Below, one piece after another: positions 45,052 to 54,714 of a DNA stretch of 64,000 nucleotides. The position numbers were made by a program, and so were the translations under genes. The notes under the pieces are model-generated. The model did no database searches and was not told where the DNA came from. It saw only the letters and a list, made by a program, of their open reading frames with translations. The stretch's first letter is position 1. Every line of letters starts with the position of its first letter. This DNA comes from Bartonella sp. AU16XJBT (GTDB taxonomy: Bacteria > Pseudomonadota > Alphaproteobacteria > Rhizobiales > Rhizobiaceae): NCBI RefSeq assembly GCF_028618665.1, contig NZ_JAQITF010000003.1, positions 124,001 to 188,000 on the forward strand. Reading direction: 5' to 3'.

Positions 45052-46683
45052 TTATTTTTCAATGGCAGCATAAAAAATACGTGGTGCACCATTCCAAACC
45101 CATTTTTTGACATCAGGTGTCATCGCGACAATATTATAGACCTGATAGATAAAAGCATAAGGTCCTTTTTGCATAAAATCATGCTGTAAATCAGCATACA
45201 GTTGCGCGCGTTTCTGTGGATCTTTTTCAAATAACGCTTCTCTCACCTTCTTATTCATATCTTCATCCAAATAGCCATGGCACCAACTAGGATAACCTGT
45301 TTTTTTAGCCTCAAACCGATTATCCGGATTTAAAATAAGACGTGAAGCCATCGTATGCGGATCCGCAGAAGAATTATTCCATCCTATAAAAATTGTATCA
45401 AAGCTACGTGCATAAAGTTTTGAAAACAACTGTGTACCGATAAAATGTTCAATCTTAAAGCGCACTCCCACCTTTTTTGCATTATCCTGTATAGACTGAG
45501 CAATAGGTAAAGCAAAAGGATAAGGAGATTTCCCTGCAAAAATATTGGCTTCAAAACCATCTGGATAACCTGCTTCCGTTAAAAGCTGCTTTGCTTTTTG
45601 AAGATCAAGTTTAAAGGGTTGCCCTTCTTTTTCATCCAAAGCCCCAAAGTTACCAAGAGGAATAAAGCTTGCCCGTGGAATGCCAACATCTTTAAGAAGA
45701 GTCTTTCCCAAAGTGTCATAATCAATAAGATAACGCATTGCCAAACGCACCTTTTCATTGGCAAAAATAGGATTTGTCGTATTGAATCCCCATATAATCA
45801 TGGATGGCGCCAATATTTTTTCAACCTTAATATCTGTTGTTGCTTGAAGATCTTTTAGATTCTCTGGCGTTAAATTACGTGCCACATCAATATCGTGTTT
45901 TTCCAATAATAAACGTTGTGTTCCAGGCTCAGCAATATGACGAATTAAGATCTTCTTCAATTTGGGTGCCTCTCCCCAATAATTGGAACTTGCACGCAAC
46001 AAAATTCCTTCTCCAGGGCGCCAACTTTCTAACTGATAAGGCCCAACACAAGCAGCGTGACTTGCCAAATAGCGATTTCCCATATCACCATCTTGTTCGT
46101 GTTTCATAAGTGTCTCACGATCAAGCAAAGCAACAGTGCGATTAGTGGAAATATTGCTCAGAATAAGCTCTGCTGGATAAGGTTTATCAAATTTCATCAC
46201 CACTGTTTTCTCATCGGGTGCTTGAAAAGCCTCATCAACATTTTGTTCTGTGATACCATATTCATTAAAAGTTGCCGCATTAGACAGCTTCAATTTAACA
46301 ACCCGCCTCATCCCCCAAACAAGATCATGAGCACCAGCAGGCCGACCATCATTAAACTTCAAATCATCGCGCAAATGAAAAGTAATCTCTGTGCGTTGGT
46401 CATCGCTTAAAACATCCCAACTCTTTGCCAAAGAAGGAACGATGTGAGTTCCATCATTTTTAGCAGAATCAACCAAATTATCACAAACATTGATAACAAC
46501 TTCAGCGCCATATCGATCATTGAGCTGTGCAGGATCAAATGTACTGATCGCATCGAGATCCCAAGCCATCACAAGGGTATCAGCCGGTGTTTTTGCTGAA
46601 ACTTGTTGCACAAATATCCCCAGTACCATAAAAGCAGAAACAAAAGAACTGATAATTTTCAATATCTTTTTCTTCAAGTTCAT
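45052..46683 (-). CDS. Solute-binding protein, family 5, copy 4
   Basis: A protein of 543 residues. Signal peptide with SFVSAFMVLGIFVQQVSA. It is intact along its length and closest to copy 3 (SPYPFALPIAQSIQDNAKKVGVRFKIE, RPGEGILLRASSNYWGEAPKLKKILIRH). The N-terminal lobe differs at several positions (GTHIVPSLAKSWDVLSDDQRTEITF), consistent with selection for new ligands or simple drift. It is preceded and followed by xseA remnants. Confidence 0.88.
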   Translation of the reverse strand: MNLKKKILKIISSFVSAFMVLGIFVQQVSAKTPADTLVMAWDLDAISTFDPAQLNDRYGAEVVINVCDNLVDSAKNDGTHIVPSLAKSWDVLSDDQRTEITFHLRDDLKFNDGRPAGAHDLVWGMRRVVKLKLSNAATFNEYGITEQNVDEAFQAPDEKTVVMKFDKPYPAELILSNISTNRTVALLDRETLMKHEQDGDMGNRYLASHAACVGPYQLESWRPGEGILLRASSNYWGEAPKLKKILIRHIAEPGTQRLLLEKHDIDVARNLTPENLKDLQATTDIKVEKILAPSMIIWGFNTTNPIFANEKVRLAMRYLIDYDTLGKTLLKDVGIPRASFIPLGNFGALDEKEGQPFKLDLQKAKQLLTEAGYPDGFEANIFAGKSPYPFALPIAQSIQDNAKKVGVRFKIEHFIGTQLFSKLYARSFDTIFIGWNNSSADPHTMASRLILNPDNRFEAKKTGYPSWCHGYLDEDMNKKVREALFEKDPQKRAQLYADLQHDFMQKGPYAFIYQVYNIVAMTPDVKKWVWNGAPRIFYAAIEK

Positions 46684-46837
46684 AGATTTTTCCTTTTAAC
46701 GTCTATTGTATAAATTCCCCATGCAGCAAAACGTGCTTAATAATTAAGTTTAAACGAACTATAGGCTTCTAAAGACCAAGCTTTAAAATCTTCAAAAACA
46801 AGCACCTTTTGCCAATCACTCCTCCTGCCCACACTTA

Positions 46838-47365
46838 TAAGCCAAACCAAAACATACAAAGGAAAACACGCTGATAGATAATGAACGCTCACCAACAACA
46901 GTGCTTATTCACGATATCATAATGCCTACTATTGAAGACTATAAGACTAAGTTTCCTTTTCTCTCTTGCTGAGCAAACTTGTCTCTTGTTTCTTCTAATA
47001 TTTTTAATGTCATCAAAGCACTACCCCTCTTGGTTCAAGTACCTTAATAACAAAGAGCCTTCATAAGAATTTGAAACTTTGGTAAAACAGGAAAATTCGT
47101 CAATTTGCCAAATGCAACGACTTTTATTCCTTCTTCAAAAGAAAAATTTGAATTTTTTCATCACTCCCCGTAAAATAACACCCTCCAATTAGCATTTCCT
47201 TATCCTTCAAAGCAAAAGAAAATACGGATACTATAAAAAACTGATATCCCTCGTGTTCCCACCCATAACAAAACTTTCCTTCAACATTGCAAAGCCTTTT
47301 CAGCTTTAGCATTAGTAAATTCAGTGACATTTGTTTTTTAGCAAATAAATTAACCAATTTTCAAT
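46838..47365 (-). pseudogene. Decayed 5' third of xseA, copy 2
   Basis: It begins with AAACCAAAACATACAAAGG (compare xseA near 41568) and ends at the former start region, TTTTTAGCAAATAAATTAACCA. A 77-codon frame (47124-47357) still resembles the XseA N-terminus in places: LFAKKQ, KLKRLC, and FALKDKEMLIGGCYF against [16 protein letters not shown]. It contains frameshifts and deletions. Confidence 0.8.
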
Positions 47366-47581
47366 TCAGAGAAACTGAGATATTCAATCTTAATATCCAC
47401 ACAAAAGCACCTTTAATGAGAATGAAAAACCTTTCTTAACAGAATGTTTTGAAAAGACACTCAACAACACACACACCCCTCACCCCTAAATTCGACGCAT
47501 TGTAAAGCTCGAAAACTTATGCAAAACGCCGAATATATTATGGCTATGCTCTTTATCTATTTGACAGCATTGAAGACACAC

Positions 47582-49207
47582 TTATTTTTCAATTTTACTA
47601 TAAAAAATTTGTGGCGCGCTATTCCAAACCCATTTTTTGACATCAGGTGTCATCGCGATAACAGTATATTTCTGATAGATAAACGCATAAGGCCCTTTTT
47701 GCATCAGTTCACGTTGTAAATCAGCATAGATTTTTGCCCGTTTTTGTGAATCTTTTTGAAACAACGCCTCTTCAACCTTTTGATTCATCTTGGCATCAAA
47801 ATACCCATGCTGCCAACTAGGATAGGCTGTATTTTTTGCCTCAAACCGATTATCCGGATTATAAACAAGACGTGAAGCCATGGTATGAGGATCCGCAGAA
47901 TCATTATTCCATCCGACAAAAATCGTATCAAAAGCCCGTGCATAAAGTTTGGAAAACAATTGTGTCCCTGCCAAACGCTCAATTTTAAGACGCACCCCCG
48001 CCTGTGCAGCACTATCTTGCAGAGATTGGGCCAGTAATAAAGTATAAGGGGCATTTGAAACAAGAAAATTTGCCTCAAATCCATTCGGATAACCAGCCTC
48101 TGCTAAAAGCTGCTTGGCTTTTTGAACATCAAACTTAAAGGGCTGCCCTTCTTTTTCATCTAAAGCACCAAGATTACCAACAGGAATAAAACTTGCCCGT
48201 GGAATACCAACACCTTTGAGAAGCTTCTTGCCAAGACCTTCATAGTCTATGAGATAGCGCATCGCCAAGCGTACTTTTTCCTTAGCAAAAATGGGATTTG
48301 TCATGTTGAATCCCCAGTACATCATAGATGGCTCTAATACTTCTTCAACTTTAACATCTGTTGTTTTTTGTAGATCTGAGAGATCTTCAGGAGTCAAATT
48401 ACGAGCAACATCAATATCGTGCTTTTGTAACAACAAACGTTGTGTTCCAGGCTCTGCAACATGGCGAATGAGAATCTGCTTCAGTTTTGGTGCTTCTCCC
48501 CAATAATGAGAGCTTGCACGCAACAAAAGAGCTTCTCCAGGACGCCAACTTTTTAACTGATAAGGACCAACACAAGCAGCATGCGTTTTCAAATACTGAT
48601 TTCCCAGATCACCATCTTTTTCATGCTTCATAATTGTCTTACGATCAAGCAAAGCTGTCGCAGGACTTGCAACAATATTATTAAGAATAAGCTCTGCTGG
48701 ATAAGGCTTATCAAATTTCATCACTACTGTTTTTTCATCAACGGCTTGCAAAGCATCATCAACATTTTGCTCTGTAATTCCATATTCATTAAAAATTGCC
48801 GCATTACCCATCTTCAATTTGACAACCCGCTTCATCCCCCAAACAAGGTCATTGGCGTTGGCTGATCTCCCATCATTAAATTTCAAACCATCGCGCAAAT
48901 GAAAGGTAATGACCGTACTGTGATCATCCCCTGCAACATCCCAATGTGTTGCTAATGCCGGAACCATTTTAGCAGGATTGTCTGTAGCACCACTCACCAA
49001 GTTATCACAAACATTGCGAACAATTTCACTTCCATAAACATCGGTAAGTTGCGCAGGATCAAATGTACTGATTGCGTCAATATTCCAAGCCATCACAAGA
49101 GTATTAGCCGGTGTTTTTGCTGAAGCCTGTTGTACAACCATTCCCAATGCCATAAGAACAGAAACAAGAGAGCCGCTACTTTTCAATATTTTTCTTTTCA
49201 AGTTCAT
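47582..49207 (-). CDS. Solute-binding protein, family 5, copy 5
   Basis: A protein of 541 residues. Signal peptide with SLVSVLMALGMVVQQASA. It is very similar to copy 2, about 9 kb away, over most of its length (GITEQNVDDALQAVDEKTVVMKFDKPYPAELILNNI), but its extreme N-terminus and 5' flank are like copies 3 and 4 (ACTTTTCCTTTTAACG leader). This mosaic pattern suggests gene conversion. The frame is intact. Confidence 0.88.
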   Translation of the reverse strand: MNLKRKILKSSGSLVSVLMALGMVVQQASAKTPANTLVMAWNIDAISTFDPAQLTDVYGSEIVRNVCDNLVSGATDNPAKMVPALATHWDVAGDDHSTVITFHLRDGLKFNDGRSANANDLVWGMKRVVKLKMGNAAIFNEYGITEQNVDDALQAVDEKTVVMKFDKPYPAELILNNIVASPATALLDRKTIMKHEKDGDLGNQYLKTHAACVGPYQLKSWRPGEALLLRASSHYWGEAPKLKQILIRHVAEPGTQRLLLQKHDIDVARNLTPEDLSDLQKTTDVKVEEVLEPSMMYWGFNMTNPIFAKEKVRLAMRYLIDYEGLGKKLLKGVGIPRASFIPVGNLGALDEKEGQPFKFDVQKAKQLLAEAGYPNGFEANFLVSNAPYTLLLAQSLQDSAAQAGVRLKIERLAGTQLFSKLYARAFDTIFVGWNNDSADPHTMASRLVYNPDNRFEAKNTAYPSWQHGYFDAKMNQKVEEALFQKDSQKRAKIYADLQRELMQKGPYAFIYQKYTVIAMTPDVKKWVWNSAPQIFYSKIEK

Positions 49208-49359
49208 AGACTTTTCCTTTTAACGTTTATTGTATAAATTCCCCACGCAATAAGAACGTGCAAAATAACAAGTTTAGACGAACCATAGGCTCTGAAAGAC
49301 AAAGGTTTACAACTTTCAAACAACACTCCTTACCAACCACTCCTCCTACCATACTTATA

Positions 49360-49925
49360 AGCTCCCCCTCCAATATGCACCGAAAAACAATTTAATATAC
49401 AATAAATGGTATAACCGATAACAAAATCTACTTGTGATATCACAACGTCTACTATTGAAGACTATAAGACAAAGATTATTTCTCTTTTGTCGAGTAAGCT
49501 TGCCCCTTTTTTCCTCTAGCGTTTTTTACATTATCAAAGGCCCCCTCTTAGCGCAAACACCTTAATAACCCTTAATAATAAAAAGCCTTAACAACAATTT
49601 GAACTTTCAACAAAATTGATCTTTCAACAAAACAAGAACATTCACCCATTTTTCAACATCAACCACCTCTCCCCCTTTTTGCAAGAGGAGTTTTGAATTT
49701 TTCTATACTTCCCCGCTAAATAATAAGCTCCTCATTATATATTATTTCAAAATAAAATATCTTATTCAAAACAAAAAGAGCATGGGCACCACGCCCCCTA
49801 ATATTCACTCACGCACTCGTACAAAACAAAACTTTTTCAACGTTCTATTTTAATATCTTTGCTCCTTTAACAACACTCAATTCATTGCTTGCATTTTTCA
49901 GAAAAAAATATCTTTTCAATTCACT
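49360..49925 (-). pseudogene. Decayed 5' third of xseA, copy 3
   Basis: The most degraded remnant. Recognisable blocks in xseA order: GATATCACAACGTCTACTAT, AGAGGAGTTTTGAATTTTTC (the GVMEKLKF region), GAGCATGGGCACCACG (the SGYRGAHAS region) and a start region ending in TTTTCAATTC. From 49926 to 50341 I see no gene. Confidence 0.7.
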
Positions 49926-50341
49926 AAGGTTGAAATATCTAAATATAATACTTATATAAGCATACCCTTATCAGAATAGATAGTCTTTTTTTTAAGTAAA
50001 CTGCCTTGAAATATTATTTCTATACACGGACTAATAATAAGTCCGTTACAAAAGCCTTAACGGATGAGAACGTTTACCCTGATGAAAAATATCAAAACAT
50101 TATAAAATTCCCTTACAAATTCTTAAAAACAAAAGGAATTTTCTTCACTTAAATAAAAATAAGTGCCATGAAAATATCGCAAAAAATACAATAGAACATG
50201 CGTATATTTCAACAACCAGCACTGATATTACATCAATAAAAAACTCGTGAAAAAATAAGAAAATATTTTTCCTTTATGATAATAAAATCACTGTATGATG
50301 ATAATGCAAAAAAAACACAAAAGATTCGAAAGTATATTTAA

Positions 50342-50623
50342 ATGAACAGAAAGAAAAAATTGTCAAATTCTTTTCATGCATTTCTTGGCGGAACATTCAG
50401 CCGTGTCAGTCTAAAATTACTGATCCTTTCATTCTTCATTGGCATCGTGATGAAGTTTTTTGGGTGGACACCTCGAAACCTCACACAGAAAATAATAGAT
50501 TTCCTTCAATCTTTATGGGAAAGAGGATTTATAACGCTTACAAACTTCTTCCATATAACCATGATGGGCGCTATTATTGTTGTGCCTATTTTTCTTATCT
50601 CACGCATTTTTCATAAAAAATAA
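50342..50623 (+). CDS. Small inner-membrane protein (DUF6460-like)
   Basis: A protein of 93 residues. It has two membrane segments (VSLKLLILSFFIGIVMKFFGW and MMGAIIVVPIFLISRIF) with a W-x-P-R-N-L-T turn and an IDFLQSLWERGF amphipathic helix between. The pattern 'GW.PRN....I...W..GF......F...GA.IV.P' matches the small alphaproteobacterial DUF6460 proteins. The function is unknown. It converges with the next gene across 23 bp. Confidence 0.7.
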   Translation: MNRKKKLSNSFHAFLGGTFSRVSLKLLILSFFIGIVMKFFGWTPRNLTQKIIDFLQSLWERGFITLTNFFHITMMGAIIVVPIFLISRIFHKK

Positions 50624-50646
50624 ACGCTTTAAATATTTTTCTTGCG

Positions 50647-51456
50647 CTAGTCTTTTCGAAAAATCAAACGACATAAAAACCCTGTGCTCACAGCGATAAT
50701 CACCGCAACAATACCGTATAGGAAACGATACTTATGCGCTGCATAGAAAATTGTATAAGCGATATGTGCTTTAACAATTTCAAGAGTCGTTGTTGCACTA
50801 TCAATAAACAGCCCATCACGAAAAAGATAAGCACGAGCCTTATAATGTCCGACAGGAATGTTGGCTGGTAAACGAAAATGTGCTGTAAAAAGTGTATCAG
50901 AACCAAAACGCACACCACCTACTTCTTCATAATAAAGACTTTTAGCTTTTTGCAGTTTTATAAGTTCATCATGAAAGATTTGTATTTTTTTTTGATCTTT
51001 CTCATCTGTCTGTAATGGCAAATAGAGTAACCCTAACCCCAAATGTTTATAATCTTCAATGCTGGTAATATCATCGATTTCACGCGTTGTAACCATAGAG
51101 TAAAAAAGAGGAACATTTTTAAAAATAAGGGAATCCGTATTAACCCATACACCAGCATTACGTTTTTTTTCCCGCATGACCATTGTCCGGCTTTGTCCTT
51201 CCAAGCTGACAACAACATCATAACGGTTCTGTCGAGAATATAATGGATCAATATTTTCCAAGACACCAGCAATATAAAAATCACGACCAGCAAAATTTGC
51301 ATCCACGGTAATCGTATTCGTTGTGACAATAATTTGGACAGTTTCGTGATCAACTTGATCAATGAATGTTGCTGTTGTCCCAACATGTGACCATGTAGAA
51401 AAAGAAACAAAATAAAAGCAACCTGCTATGATGCATAAAGAAAATAATCTACCCAT
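50647..51456 (-). CDS. Alph_Pro_TM / TIGR02186 family membrane protein
   Basis: A protein of 269 residues. Signal-like N-terminus (LFSLCIIAGCFYFVSFSTWS), an all-beta periplasmic part beginning VQIIVTTNTITVDANFAGRDFYIAG (typical 'G..i.i.snf.G..l.vfGai'), and a C-terminal anchor (YGIVAVIIAVSTGFLCRLIFRK). The family is found almost only in Alphaproteobacteria, next to TauE/SafE-type transporters. The gene is 2 bp from one, so a joint role in export or anion transport is inferred. Confidence 0.82.
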   Translation of the reverse strand: MGRLFSLCIIAGCFYFVSFSTWSHVGTTATFIDQVDHETVQIIVTTNTITVDANFAGRDFYIAGVLENIDPLYSRQNRYDVVVSLEGQSRTMVMREKKRNAGVWVNTDSLIFKNVPLFYSMVTTREIDDITSIEDYKHLGLGLLYLPLQTDEKDQKKIQIFHDELIKLQKAKSLYYEEVGGVRFGSDTLFTAHFRLPANIPVGHYKARAYLFRDGLFIDSATTTLEIVKAHIAYTIFYAAHKYRFLYGIVAVIIAVSTGFLCRLIFRKD

Positions 51457-51458
51457 TT

Positions 51459-52391
51459 TTATCTCATAAGAATATCCAAAGAGAAAAGATTATCAGGGCG
51501 TACAAATAATTGAAAAGCAAGGCGCATACACACAATCAACACCAAACATGCAAGTGCCATACGCAATTGTTCAGCCTTTAACTTCCGTCCAGCTCGTGTT
51601 CCATATTGTGCGCCAATACTTCCTCCGAGCATTAACAAAAAAGCCAAGACAATATCAACGGACTGATGGGTCATACTTTGCAAAACTGTCGTGAAAGAAG
51701 ATACAAATGTAATCTGAAAAAGTGAAGTCCCTATCACGACACTGGTTGGAACACGCAGCAGATAAATCAATGCGGGGATCATAAAGAAGCCCCCACCTAT
51801 CCCCATAATAGAAGACAGCAACCCCACAATGAGACCAATCCCTAACACTGGAATAATGCTGACATAGATCATAGATGCTCGGAAACGCATTTTTAACGGT
51901 AAGTGATGAATCCAGTTATGGCGATGTCGACCTGCAAGACGGACATTGGCTTTTCCTAACCTACGCTTGCGCATCATATCATACCAGCTTTCAACAATCA
52001 TCAAGCTTCCTATACTTCCAAGAAGAATCACATAAAGAAGCGAAATCATTAAGTCTAATTGACCTAACTTTTTCAAAACAGAAAAAATCTGAATCCCGAT
52101 TAACGAACCAACCCCTCCTCCAATCGCCAAAAGAATACCAAGTTTGATATCAAGCGTACGTCGTCTAAAATGTGTAATTGCCCCCGTTACAGATGATGCA
52201 ATCATCTGGTTAGCACCTGTTCCAACAGCAATAGCAGGAGGAATATTATAAAAAATCAACAAAGGCGTAATGAGAAAACCACCACCAATGCCAAAAAGAC
52301 CAGAAAAAAAACCAGCAACGACTCCCATACCAATCAAGATCAGCATATTGAGTGACATTTCAGCAATTGGTAAATAAATACTCACTGACAA
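51459..52391 (-). CDS. TauE/SafE family sulfite/anion exporter
   Basis: A protein of 310 residues with about eight membrane segments in two homologous halves, each starting with a GGGFL/GGGFFMIP turn (VVAGFFSGLFGIGGGFLITPLL and GLLSSIMGIGGGFFMIPALIYLL), the family hallmark. A basic cytoplasmic loop lies between (MMRKRRLGKANVRLAGRHRH). The substrate is unproven; sulfite, sulfoacetate or related anions are usual. The start may be MSVS (52391) or Met12. Confidence 0.87.
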   Translation of the reverse strand: MSVSIYLPIAEMSLNMLILIGMGVVAGFFSGLFGIGGGFLITPLLIFYNIPPAIAVGTGANQMIASSVTGAITHFRRRTLDIKLGILLAIGGGVGSLIGIQIFSVLKKLGQLDLMISLLYVILLGSIGSLMIVESWYDMMRKRRLGKANVRLAGRHRHNWIHHLPLKMRFRASMIYVSIIPVLGIGLIVGLLSSIMGIGGGFFMIPALIYLLRVPTSVVIGTSLFQITFVSSFTTVLQSMTHQSVDIVLAFLLMLGGSIGAQYGTRAGRKLKAEQLRMALACLVLIVCMRLAFQLFVRPDNLFSLDILMR

Positions 52392-52566
52392 AACCTTTAA
52401 GATAATTTGAGGCTTTTAAACAATTGGAGAATCTTTCTCCAACTTATCCTCTTTGTCCAATAATCTCTGTTGCGTATTTTAAAGGACGATTTTAATTGCT
52501 ACCGCTTTCGCACAATGACGAATGCGCAAGACATTTCACATCTATCAACATCCACATCATAAAAAC

Positions 52567-53442
52567 TTAAAAAAAACGCGCTCCTTTTAAAAAGCTATAA
52601 AAACATAACGTTATCGCGACCATAAATGCAACGGTTAAAAAACAAAGAAGACTTCTTTTTACAAAATAAGATAAAAACGAGGCATGTCTTTGAGACTGTG
52701 CCTTTAAAGCAGGAGAAAAATCATCCTCAATGCAATGATGAGATACTGGACAATGGTGAGAAGCTGTTCCCCCCATCCCCTTTTCTTCTACCACAGGACA
52801 CTCCACTGCTCCTTCAGTCTTTTGAAAAGAAGACTTCAAAGCATCATCACTTGGCAAAAGTGTATCCTTGGGCAAAAGTGTATCACTGGGCAAAGAGCTT
52901 TTATTTTCTTGCTGCAACGCATTTTCAACATTTGTTTGGAGTGGCGTTATACTGTTTTGTCTTGAAAAATTTTGCACCTTTTGAAGGAATAAGCGTTCTT
53001 GATTTCCCTCACATTCCATATGAGCAAGTTTTTGCACAACGGAATCAGATAATTTTGAATGAGACACTCGTCGTGTTGCCTCTGCTTCTTTTAAGTTTTT
53101 TTTCTCACTCTGCAAACTTTGAACAAGTGTTTTAATCTGCTCTAAAGACTCAAAAAGCCTTTTTTCCCTTTGACGACGGATATAATGTTCAGCCAAAATG
53201 GCCCGACTAATATCATCTAAATAAGATTTAAAATGCTCTTCGCCCCCCCCCTGCTGATTCAAAGAATGGGGCAAATGCTTCATTTTCATTTGAGCATAAA
53301 CAGTGCGTAAATTTTGAGCAATGTCTGACATTGTTACTTCCACAGGCGCCTCTATTCTCTCCTTTTGCTCAATAAAAGAAGAAAATTGATCACCCCGAAC
53401 CTGATTGGTTGCCTGGTCGATCGTATGACCCTTCGTATTCAC
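52567..53442 (-). CDS. Hypothetical coiled-coil protein with C-terminal membrane anchor
   Basis: A protein of 291 residues. A hydrophilic N-terminal region with helices (YIRRQREKRLFESLEQIKTLVQSLQSEKKNLKEAEATRR) is followed by a low-complexity middle containing a short tandem repeat (LPSDTLLPKDTLLPSDD) and one C-terminal membrane segment (LLCFLTVAFMVAITLCFYSFL). I recognise no family. A tail-anchored, cytoplasmic-facing protein is the simplest topology. Confidence 0.65.
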   Translation of the reverse strand: MNTKGHTIDQATNQVRGDQFSSFIEQKERIEAPVEVTMSDIAQNLRTVYAQMKMKHLPHSLNQQGGGEEHFKSYLDDISRAILAEHYIRRQREKRLFESLEQIKTLVQSLQSEKKNLKEAEATRRVSHSKLSDSVVQKLAHMECEGNQERLFLQKVQNFSRQNSITPLQTNVENALQQENKSSLPSDTLLPKDTLLPSDDALKSSFQKTEGAVECPVVEEKGMGGTASHHCPVSHHCIEDDFSPALKAQSQRHASFLSYFVKRSLLCFLTVAFMVAITLCFYSFLKGARFF

Positions 53443-53731
53443 AAACGCCTACCCCTCATTAACCTTTTTGAAAAGAATCGTAAGAAATGATAAGAAAGTG
53501 TACTCTATTTTAGTAAATAGAGCTTTAAGAACGCCCAAAAACTTTCTTGTTAGAAATATTCTCCTACTATTCATCTAAAATATTTGCCCCATTTTTATTT
53601 TTTTTACTTAATTTTTCAGTGCATAAAGCCCCTCTTGCGCCATCATAAACAGAGCATATGAAACGAAATAAAGAATATTCTCATAAGACAGATTGATTTT
53701 TTTACTTTTTATTCAAGCAAATAAGGCAATT

Positions 53732-53830
53732 ATGGCAATGAACGAAGAGATGAAGATTGAAAATGACGACAAGAAAGTACAAGTAAACATGAAAAAAGCT
53801 TATATGAAAGAAAACACAAGTTATAAATAA
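53732..53830 (+). CDS. Candidate 32-residue charged small protein
   Basis: The ORF MAMNEEMKIENDDKKVQVNMKK... ends at TAA, after an AAGGCAATT ribosome-like site. It is highly charged (mostly Lys, Glu, Asp, Asn), with no hydrophobic segment. It lies 75 bp upstream of etfB on the same strand and could be a leader ORF or chance. I do not know a family. Confidence 0.3.
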   Translation: MAMNEEMKIENDDKKVQVNMKKAYMKENTSYK

Positions 53831-53905
53831 GACTTCATTTTAAACAATTTGGTTTCTTATGCGTATTGCTATAAACTTGTGACCATACAAACAAAGAGGA
53901 TCATC

Positions 53906-54652
53906 ATGAAGATAATTGTCGCTGTCAAACGTGTTGTTGATTATAACATCAAGATACGCGTCAAGCCCGATAGCACAGGCGTTGATCTGTCTCACGTAAA
54001 AATGTCTATGAATCCTTTTGACGAGATAGCCGTTGAAGAGGCAATTCGTCAGAAAGAATCTGGTAAAATTTCAGAAGTTGTTCTTGTTTCGATTGGACCA
54101 GAAGCCGCTCAAGAAACTTTACGAACAGGGCTTGCCATGGGAGCTGATCGCGCTCTTCTTGTTACAACGGATCAAACACTTGAACCCTTAAGCATCGCTA
54201 AGGTTATCAAAGCCATTGTTGATGAAGAAAAACCCGATATGGTCTTTTTAGGAAAACAAGCGATTGATGACGATAATAATCAAACAGGACAAATGCTCGC
54301 CGCTCTTCTTGGTTGGGGGCAGGCAACTTTTGCCTCACATCTTAACATAGAAAATGGACATGCTACAGTTACCCGTGAGGTCGATAATGGAACACAAACC
54401 CTTCGTCTTCCCCTTCCCATGGTTATGACTGCCGATCTCCGGCTCAATGAACCGCGTTATACTTCTCTACCCAATATTATGAAAGCAAAAAAGAAAATTA
54501 TTGAACAAAAAGCTCTAGCTGATCTTGGTATTGATACGAAAGCACGGCTCACAATTTTAAGTGTTGAAGAGCCCACCCCCCGTCAATCTGGAATTAAAGT
54601 TGCTAATGTAGCAGAGCTTGTCGGTGCACTAAAACAAAAAAACTGCATTTAA
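53906..54652 (+). CDS. etfB: Electron transfer flavoprotein subunit beta
   Basis: A protein of 248 residues from [14 protein letters not shown]. The start at 53906 follows AAAGAGGATC; the longer frame adds no family sequence. ETF-beta features: [21 protein letters not shown], the [18 protein letters not shown] block near residue 120 (AMP site), and [23 protein letters not shown], the ETF-beta signature/recognition loop. It forms the FAD/AMP heterodimer with EtfA that accepts electrons from acyl-CoA dehydrogenases. Confidence 0.94.
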   Translation: MKIIVAVKRVVDYNIKIRVKPDSTGVDLSHVKMSMNPFDEIAVEEAIRQKESGKISEVVLVSIGPEAAQETLRTGLAMGADRALLVTTDQTLEPLSIAKVIKAIVDEEKPDMVFLGKQAIDDDNNQTGQMLAALLGWGQATFASHLNIENGHATVTREVDNGTQTLRLPLPMVMTADLRLNEPRYTSLPNIMKAKKKIIEQKALADLGIDTKARLTILSVEEPTPRQSGIKVANVAELVGALKQKNCI

Positions 54653-54714
54653 TATTCTCTAGAGTACTAGAGTACTAGAGTAAAAGCAATACGCATATCA
54701 AAGGGTAAAAATTT

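Larger units (their letters stand above)
42331..49925. repeat. Tandem array of about 2.54-kb units (binding protein + decayed xseA 5' part)
   Basis: Each unit holds a full binding-protein gene and, next to it on the plus-strand side, a copy of the first third of xseA. Gene ends lie at 42507, 45052 and 47582, a period of 2545 and 2530 bp. The remnants lie at 44285-44827, 46838-47365 and 49360-49925 and become less similar to xseA with distance. The intact xseA-tag pair stands at the left border of the array. Confidence 0.8.
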
